Source of the DNA: an uncultured Pseudomonadales bacterium
Lineage (GTDB): Bacteria; Pseudomonadota; Gammaproteobacteria; Pseudomonadales; Azotimanducaceae
Assembly (NCBI GenBank): GCA_951813515.1
Contig: OX638346.1
Coordinates: 861,617 to 925,616 of the forward strand
Length of the DNA stretch: 64,000 nucleotides
Reading direction: 5' to 3'
Part shown: piece by piece, positions 59,762 through 64,000 of the stretch
Numbering within the stretch: the stretch's first letter is position 1
Layout: every line of letters starts with the position of its first letter
Program-made: the position numbers and the translations under genes
Notes under the pieces: model-generated
What the model saw: only the letters and a program-made list of their open reading frames with translations
What the model was told of the DNA's origin: nothing
Database searches by the model: none

Positions 59762-60835
59762 GTGGCAGCCCTACCAGAGATCACGACACTCGACGAGTTC
59801 GAAGACGAATACAGAAAGGGCGCGGGCACGATCCTGCCGTCCCGGGCTTCGAAGCTGGCGAACCTCGACAATATCCGCCGCGCCGGCGACGGGATCGGCG
59901 ACTACAACCCGTTGTATCGGGATCCGGAGTACGCCGCCAACAGCCGCTTCGGCATGATCACCGCCATGCCCGCGTTCGTGTACTGCACGAGCCTCGGGGT
60001 CGGCGCGGCGATCAACGGCGCAATCGACGGCTCGCGCGTGGGGAGCTTCGCCATGAACTATGCCGGTGGCGAACTGGAGTTCTTTCGGCCGATCTGGCTT
60101 GGGGACACCATATACGTGCAAGAGCAGGTAGGTCCCGTCGTCCGGAAGGAGAGCGGGCGCATCGGTCCGTTCTGCATCTGCACCGGACTGGTGACATACA
60201 CCAATCAGCGGCACGAGGTGGTGGCAACCAAGCGAACGCTGATGGCGCGCTACAGGATCCTTGGGGGCGGCACCGAAACGATCACCTATGACCGCGAGAA
60301 CAAGACCGACGTGCAGCAGGAATCGCCGGACCCGCTCGTGTGGGAGAGGGAGCGCCGCGGTGCGGACCCGCGCTACTGGGAAGACGTGGTCGAAGGCGAC
60401 GAAATGCCGCCGTTGAAGAAAGGCACCTACACCGTCAACGAACTCTTTTTGTTCACCTTTGGGGCGATGGGCACGCGGCGAAGCACGCGCGCGTCGCTCG
60501 GCGGCCGCCTCGAGTCCCACGACCGCTTCGACGCGGACCACGCCAAGAAGCGCCGCAGCATGCCGGGCCAGTTCGACTTCGGCCCGCAACGGGTGTGCTG
60601 GCTGACGCAGATGTGCACGGACTGGATGGGGGACGACGGAACGTTGAAGAAGTTGGTGACCCAGGTCCGGCATCCGAACATCGTCGGCGACACCAACACG
60701 ATCTACGGCACTGTCGCGAGCAAGTATGTCCAGGGTGACGAGCACCTCGTGGACCTGGACATCCGCAACGTGAACCAGTCCGGCACGGCGAGCGCGTTTT
60801 CGCGCGCAACTGTCGCGCTACCGACGCGGCGTTGA
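59762..60835 (+). CDS. Double hot-dog (MaoC / FAS1-dehydratase-like) protein
   Basis: A 357-residue protein with two hot-dog domains. The first carries GDYNPLYRDPEYAANSRFG, matching the MaoC/FAS1-like hydratase motif with Asp/Asn and a Tyr where many have His; the second spans about 200-350 (PPLKKGTYTVNELFLFTFGA). Such proteins hydrate or dehydrate acyl-CoA thioesters. GTG 59762 follows GGGAGGAAAC. It could act with the nearby crotonases and CoA-transferases on an acyl-CoA, but that link is positional only. Confidence 0.8.
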   Translation: MAALPEITTLDEFEDEYRKGAGTILPSRASKLANLDNIRRAGDGIGDYNPLYRDPEYAANSRFGMITAMPAFVYCTSLGVGAAINGAIDGSRVGSFAMNYAGGELEFFRPIWLGDTIYVQEQVGPVVRKESGRIGPFCICTGLVTYTNQRHEVVATKRTLMARYRILGGGTETITYDRENKTDVQQESPDPLVWERERRGADPRYWEDVVEGDEMPPLKKGTYTVNELFLFTFGAMGTRRSTRASLGGRLESHDRFDADHAKKRRSMPGQFDFGPQRVCWLTQMCTDWMGDDGTLKKLVTQVRHPNIVGDTNTIYGTVASKYVQGDEHLVDLDIRNVNQSGTASAFSRATVALPTRR

Positions 60836-61101
60836 CAACACCAGAGGCTCGGGCCAGCGTGGAGGCGTCGTCCATGCGGTTGTCTATCGGCGAGCAACGC
60901 CACCCCTGTTCCGCGACCAACTCCGCATCCGGCGGCGGCGACCAGTAGGGGCTTTGCGTTTGGCTGCGTTCCAGGACACGCCGCAGCAAAACTTGTCCGT
61001 CACGCGCGGCCAGACTGGTCGTTCGTATTCAACCCTTGCTCTGTTGGTCCTACCCTCGTTGGGCTAGTCTTGCCGGCTTTCAGTCTTCCGGGGTGGTATT
61101 G

Positions 61102-61656
61102 GTGGCAGAGCGTAGCAGTCGAATACGATACGAGGTGTTCGGGGAGTTCGAAGTCCGGCGGAAGTTGAGAAAGGACGGGAGACGGACCCTCGATTTTTCA
61201 AAGGATGCACGCAACAACTTCTGGGAGGATGTCGAGCGCGCTCGAGCGGGCCTACGGTCGGGCGCCGGCTGCTACCTTTTTGCCGTCCGGGCGGGTAAAG
61301 GGATAACGCCTTGGTATGTCGGTCAATCCAAGGGAGCGTTCGAGAAGGAATGCTTCGCCTCCCACAAGCAGAGCATCTATCGGGACGTGATGGACGACAC
61401 GGCCAGAGGTACGCCCATTCTGTTTCTCATCACGCGTGTGACTCCAACAGGAAAGTTGTCCAAAAGCGTACAAAAAAATGAGGCAGACTTCGTTGAGCGG
61501 AAGCTGATTCACGATGCGACCAACGCCAATTCTGAACTGAAGAACATCCATAACGCGAAGTTCGTCAGAAACGTGGAAATCCCGGGCGTCCTGAATAGCC
61601 CGCAAGGCAAGCCGAGTGATGCCGTCAAGAGCCTCAAGGTGGCGCTTGGAACATAA
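61102..61656 (+). CDS. GIY-YIG-like domain protein
   Basis: A 184-residue protein. GAGCYLFAVR (54-63) and TPWYVGQSK (69-77) fit the GIY-YIG core as GCY and YVG, and NEADFVERKLI (126-136) supplies the metal-binding glutamate region. The catalytic arginine that usually follows YIG (FEKR in I-TevI) is Glu here (AFEKECF). It may be a binding-only or altered nuclease. GTG 61102 was chosen; GTG 61093 is possible. Composition is less GC-rich than the neighbours, in an otherwise isolated position. No toxin, phage or restriction partner adjacent. Confidence 0.6.
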   Translation: MAERSSRIRYEVFGEFEVRRKLRKDGRRTLDFSKDARNNFWEDVERARAGLRSGAGCYLFAVRAGKGITPWYVGQSKGAFEKECFASHKQSIYRDVMDDTARGTPILFLITRVTPTGKLSKSVQKNEADFVERKLIHDATNANSELKNIHNAKFVRNVEIPGVLNSPQGKPSDAVKSLKVALGT

Positions 61657-61721
61657 ATGAATCGGTCTTGAGACCGACGTCTCACAGGTTGCTTCTGCTA
61701 CGTTTTGCTTACGATGACTCG

Positions 61722-62213
61722 CTAGTCGCGCAACGAAATCGGTTCCGCGGGCGGTCCGCTAACCACGAGTTCTTCCACGAGGTGCGCCAATGATCTCGGC
61801 GCGAACTGATGATCGGTAGCAGCCCGCAACTCCGTCACTGACCACCAGCGGAACTCGTGGAAGATTCCCACCTCGCTGGCTTCCGGGTTGTTGCCCGCCG
61901 TCGGCTCGAATCGCCGCGCGCGCACGAGGTAGATGTCCTCGTGCTGTTCGGTGACCGGGAGGCCCTCCCCAATACCGCGACCAAACCGGTGCACCCGCTG
62001 CCATAGCAGGCGCGGCTCCGCCTGCACGGCAAACCCGGTTTCTTCCCAGACCTCGCGCCGCAGGGCGTCCAAACGGTCCTCGTCCGGCTTGATGCCGCCG
62101 CCCGGCAACAACCAGAAGTGGCCGGGACGGTCGGGCCGCTGCATTCGCAGGAGCAGTACGCTGTGGTCGGTCTCCGACAGGATCAACGCACGTACGGCTT
62201 GTCGACGTCGCAT
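61722..62213 (-). CDS. Nudix hydrolase
   Basis: A 163-residue Nudix-fold protein with an intact box: GGGIKPDEDRLDALRREVWE followed by ETG (38-60), including the REVWEE metal-binding core. N-terminal RRRQAVRALILSE and the C-terminal EFRWWSVTELR strand complete the fold. Members hydrolyse nucleoside diphosphates linked to other groups; specificity is not evident. ATG 62213 is preferred over the upstream TTG at 62225. It is downstream of the C3 dioxygenase gene on the same strand, gap 53 nt. Confidence 0.88.
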   Translation of the reverse strand: MRRRQAVRALILSETDHSVLLLRMQRPDRPGHFWLLPGGGIKPDEDRLDALRREVWEETGFAVQAEPRLLWQRVHRFGRGIGEGLPVTEQHEDIYLVRARRFEPTAGNNPEASEVGIFHEFRWWSVTELRAATDHQFAPRSLAHLVEELVVSGPPAEPISLRD

Positions 62214-62266
62214 GCAAATCGCCAAGGTGTTTTGGGCTTTCGGTCAGTGCGGAGTAAACCCTTCGG

Positions 62267-63136
62267 CTAGTACACCTCTGTCCGTTCACTTCCCGGTCGG
62301 GAATGACGATCCATGCTGCGCACGTCGTTGCCGCCGTATTTGCGCTCGCCCCGCACCAACACGTGCTTGCGATCATCCGGCAGCGAGAATTCGTCGGCGC
62401 TGTGGTAGCCGAGCGTCATGCTCATGCGGGTGCCATTGGTCTGGTTTTTGCCTGCCGCATGCAGCAGCAATCCATCCATGGCGAGCAGCCCTCCTGCGGG
62501 CATGGGTAGCGGGATCGCCTGGGACCAAGCAATCTCAAACAGTTCCTCTTTCTCGCGAGGGGAACCCCCTCGCGCTCCCCGGCCGAGGGCTCTCTTCTTG
62601 CGAGGGGTACCCCCTCGCGCTCCCCGGCTGAGGGCTCCCCGTTCGCGAATATACGCATAGTCGGAAAGCGTCGACAGGTGATGAGAGCCCGGAACCACGT
62701 AGGTGCAACCGTTCTCGAGATGGGTGTCTTCGAGGTAGACGAGTACCGAAAGCAGGTTCCGCGACCACACCCGGCAATCCCGGTGCAACTCGATCGACGC
62801 CAGCGACTTCCGGTCGCGCATATAGATGTGGTTGTGACGATTGAGCATGAACTCGATGTTGGGTCCCAGCAACGACTCCAGCGGGTCGAGAATCTCGTCG
62901 CACGCGATGGCTTGCTGGAAGACGCCGCCCCGGTCCCAGAGGCCGGATATTCGGTCCACTTCGCCATCGCGACGCGCGACCGGCTCGACCTCGTTACGGA
63001 TGTCCTCCAGCGCCGCGGCCTTCAAGCCCTCCACCAAGTCCGCCGACAACCTTGTCGGCAGTTTGATGAAGCCATTGTGCCGGAAGAGGTCCACCTCCTC
63101 GGGTTCGAGTGTGGATCTGGTGCCTGGTCCTTCCAT
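62267..63136 (-). CDS. PhyH-family dioxygenase (short, copy C3) with in-frame repeat insertion
   Basis: A 289-residue dioxygenase-type protein: H118-x-D120 (ELHRDC), H226 (LLLHAAGK) and R237 (GTRMSM), with VVPGSHHL. Residues 165-194 are two copies of a 15-residue Arg/Gly-rich unit (RGARGGTPR, RGARGGSPR) encoded by a 45-bp palindromic repeat inserted in frame in a loop, between the conserved VPGSH strand and the distal His strand. Without the insert the protein would be about 259 residues, normal for the family. ATG 63136. The insertion keeps the frame and all ligands. Confidence 0.84.
   Translation of the reverse strand: MEGPGTRSTLEPEEVDLFRHNGFIKLPTRLSADLVEGLKAAALEDIRNEVEPVARRDGEVDRISGLWDRGGVFQQAIACDEILDPLESLLGPNIEFMLNRHNHIYMRDRKSLASIELHRDCRVWSRNLLSVLVYLEDTHLENGCTYVVPGSHHLSTLSDYAYIRERGALSRGARGGTPRKKRALGRGARGGSPREKEELFEIAWSQAIPLPMPAGGLLAMDGLLLHAAGKNQTNGTRMSMTLGYHSADEFSLPDDRKHVLVRGERKYGGNDVRSMDRHSRPGSERTEVY
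62555..62644. repeat. 45-bp tandem palindromic repeat, 2 units, inside a coding region
   Basis: Units at 62555-62599 and 62600-62644 differ at two positions in the first 37 bp and in the last 7-8 bp. Each starts with a perfect hairpin, GCGAGGGG-AAC-CCCCTCGC or GCGAGGGG-TAC-CCCCTCGC (8-bp stem, 3-nt loop). The unit length of 45 bp preserves the frame of the host dioxygenase gene. Looks like a REP/palindromic-element-type dispersed repeat; no other copy is seen in this window. Confidence 0.8.
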
Positions 63137-63227
63137 CTTTTTCGAACCTCGCTGTTGTCGTTCACGGGTCCAATCTGTCCGACTTTGCGCTTCGCTCCGC
63201 GCAATATCAATAGCGCCGGACTACGCG

Positions 63228-63947
63228 CTACAGGCGCGAGGGCATCAGCATCAGTTCGGGTACCCGCGCCCGCGCCGGCAGCGATGCCACGAACAGGCAT
63301 GCCTCGGCCACGTCCTCCGGTTGCAACGCGTGCGCTATCACCTCGGGCGGCGTCGGCGTCGGCCGCTTGAGCACGAGCGGCGTGTCTGTTAGTCCCGGGA
63401 AGATCACCGTGGTACGAACGCCGTTGTCCTGCTCCTCCTTGAACGTCCCGTGCGCCAGTCCCACCAGCCCGTGCTTGGCGGCTTGGTAGGACACACCGGA
63501 GGCATCCGGAAGCTGCACCGCGACACTCGACAGGTAGATGATGAGTCCTCCGCCCTGCCCCCGCATGGTCGGGAGCACGGCCTGTGTGCAGTGGAAGGCG
63601 CCGTTCAGATTGGTGGCGAGCATCATGTCCCAGTTTTCCGGGGTCAGTTCGTCCAGGGTACGGTCAGGGATATTCGTGCCAGTCGCGTAGACGAGCACGT
63701 CGATGCGGCCAAATCGCTCGACAGTCCTTTCTATCGATCGACGGATCGACATCGTGTCCTCGACGTCCATCGGGCAGACCAACGTATGGCCGCCTATCTC
63801 CTCAGCCAGTGTCTCGAGCCTGTCCTGGCTACGGGAAGCGAGCACGATGGCGGCGCCAGCCCCTGCAAACGCAAATGCCGTCTCCCTGCCAATGCCGCTG
63901 CTGGCGCCCACGATGACCGCCACTTGATGCCTTAGCGCGTCACTCAC
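63228..63947 (-). CDS. Short-chain dehydrogenase/reductase
   Basis: A 239-residue classical SDR: VGASSGIGRE (13-22) nucleotide loop, ATGTN in place of the usual NNAG-type motif, and S140/S141, Y154, K158 (SYQAAKHG) catalytic residues. ASRSQDR after strand 2 favours NADP(H). Start GTG 63947 (VSDALRHQ). It is 91 nt upstream of the C3 dioxygenase gene on the same strand and may be cotranscribed with C3 and the Nudix gene. Substrate unknown. Confidence 0.87.
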   Translation of the reverse strand: MSDALRHQVAVIVGASSGIGRETAFAFAGAGAAIVLASRSQDRLETLAEEIGGHTLVCPMDVEDTMSIRRSIERTVERFGRIDVLVYATGTNIPDRTLDELTPENWDMMLATNLNGAFHCTQAVLPTMRGQGGGLIIYLSSVAVQLPDASGVSYQAAKHGLVGLAHGTFKEEQDNGVRTTVIFPGLTDTPLVLKRPTPTPPEVIAHALQPEDVAEACLFVASLPARARVPELMLMPSRL

Positions 63948-64000
63948 GGCTCAACCCTCCCTGACAATGCCCTGGATTGTGCCCAAGTGCCACGCACGGC

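Noticed and set aside
62555..62644. Two short palindromic repeats as a possible CRISPR array
   Set aside because: Only two contiguous units with no unique spacers, inside an intact coding frame, and no cas genes in the window.
1562..64000. Secondary-metabolite (natural product) cluster, suggested by many tailoring-type dioxygenases
   Set aside because: No polyketide, peptide synthetase, terpene or RiPP core genes are present; CoA-transferases, crotonases and binding proteins fit catabolism better.

Overview
The window is GC-rich, densely coded bacterial DNA (roughly 60-65% G+C by eye) from a Gram-negative organism, shown by a DUF5916 outer-membrane barrel protein and two periplasmic YejA-type binding proteins. 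Gene families and codon use fit an uncultured proteobacterium, possibly marine or host-associated; that placement is inference. There are no rRNA genes, convincing tRNA genes, CRISPR arrays, integrases or phage structural genes.

The dominant feature is expansion of a few enzyme families. Thirteen genes encode PhyH-type Fe(II)/2-oxoglutarate dioxygenases: five of about 540 residues with C-terminal HEAT-like repeats (ends at 1562, 3217, 14496, 16147, 27236), five of a 300-356 residue group (5996, 7176, 26112, 45856, 47254) and three short divergent ones (20565, 54766, 62267). With them are six Gfo/Idh/MocA oxidoreductases, three luciferase-like (LLM) oxidoreductases, four family III CoA-transferase genes, two crotonase-fold genes and two short-chain dehydrogenases. 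Two arrangements recur: an LLM gene beside a tandem pair of dioxygenase-HEAT genes (1.5-6.0 kb and 14.5-18.8 kb), and a dioxygenase divergent from a Gfo/Idh/MocA gene (24.6-27.1 kb and 47.3-49.8 kb). Four group-B dioxygenase genes share the promoter-like element GGCGTAGAAT 28-30 nt before their starts. The picture is an accessory oxidative catabolic region, but no substrate can be read from sequence.

Layout: 0-8.2 kb DUF5916 protein, two dioxygenase-HEAT genes, LLM, two group-B dioxygenases. 8.3-13.2 kb Phd/VapC-like toxin-antitoxin pair, fused two-domain CoA-transferase, tripartite HipBST locus with three palindromic operators. 13.3-21.4 kb Gfo/Idh/MocA, two dioxygenase-HEAT genes, LLM, Nramp-like transporter, short dioxygenase. 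21.6-23.6 kb DUF4143 ATPase and a second Phd/VapC pair. 23.7-31.9 kb LLM, Gfo/Idh/MocA, a 267-bp MITE-like element, two dioxygenases, MFS transporter, a divergent Gfo/Idh/MocA. 32.1-39.8 kb a plus-strand operon: CoA-transferase, cupin, BDH2-like SDR, two tandem YejA-like proteins, mandelate-racemase-type enzyme. 39.9-49.8 kb methyltransferase, acetoacetate-decarboxylase-like protein with a strong terminator, tandem Gfo/Idh/MocA genes, membrane beta-propeller protein, more dioxygenase and Gfo genes. 49.9-57.8 kb membrane protein, YefM/YoeB pair, overlapping CoA-transferase pair, crotonases, dioxygenase, SDH-type Clp-fold protease. 57.9-64 kb long DUF4143 ATPase, double hot-dog dehydratase, GIY-YIG-like protein, Nudix hydrolase, a dioxygenase with an in-frame palindromic repeat insertion, and an SDR.

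Four toxin-antitoxin loci, a MITE, palindromic repeats and tandem paralogs point to a plastic genomic region built by repeated duplication.
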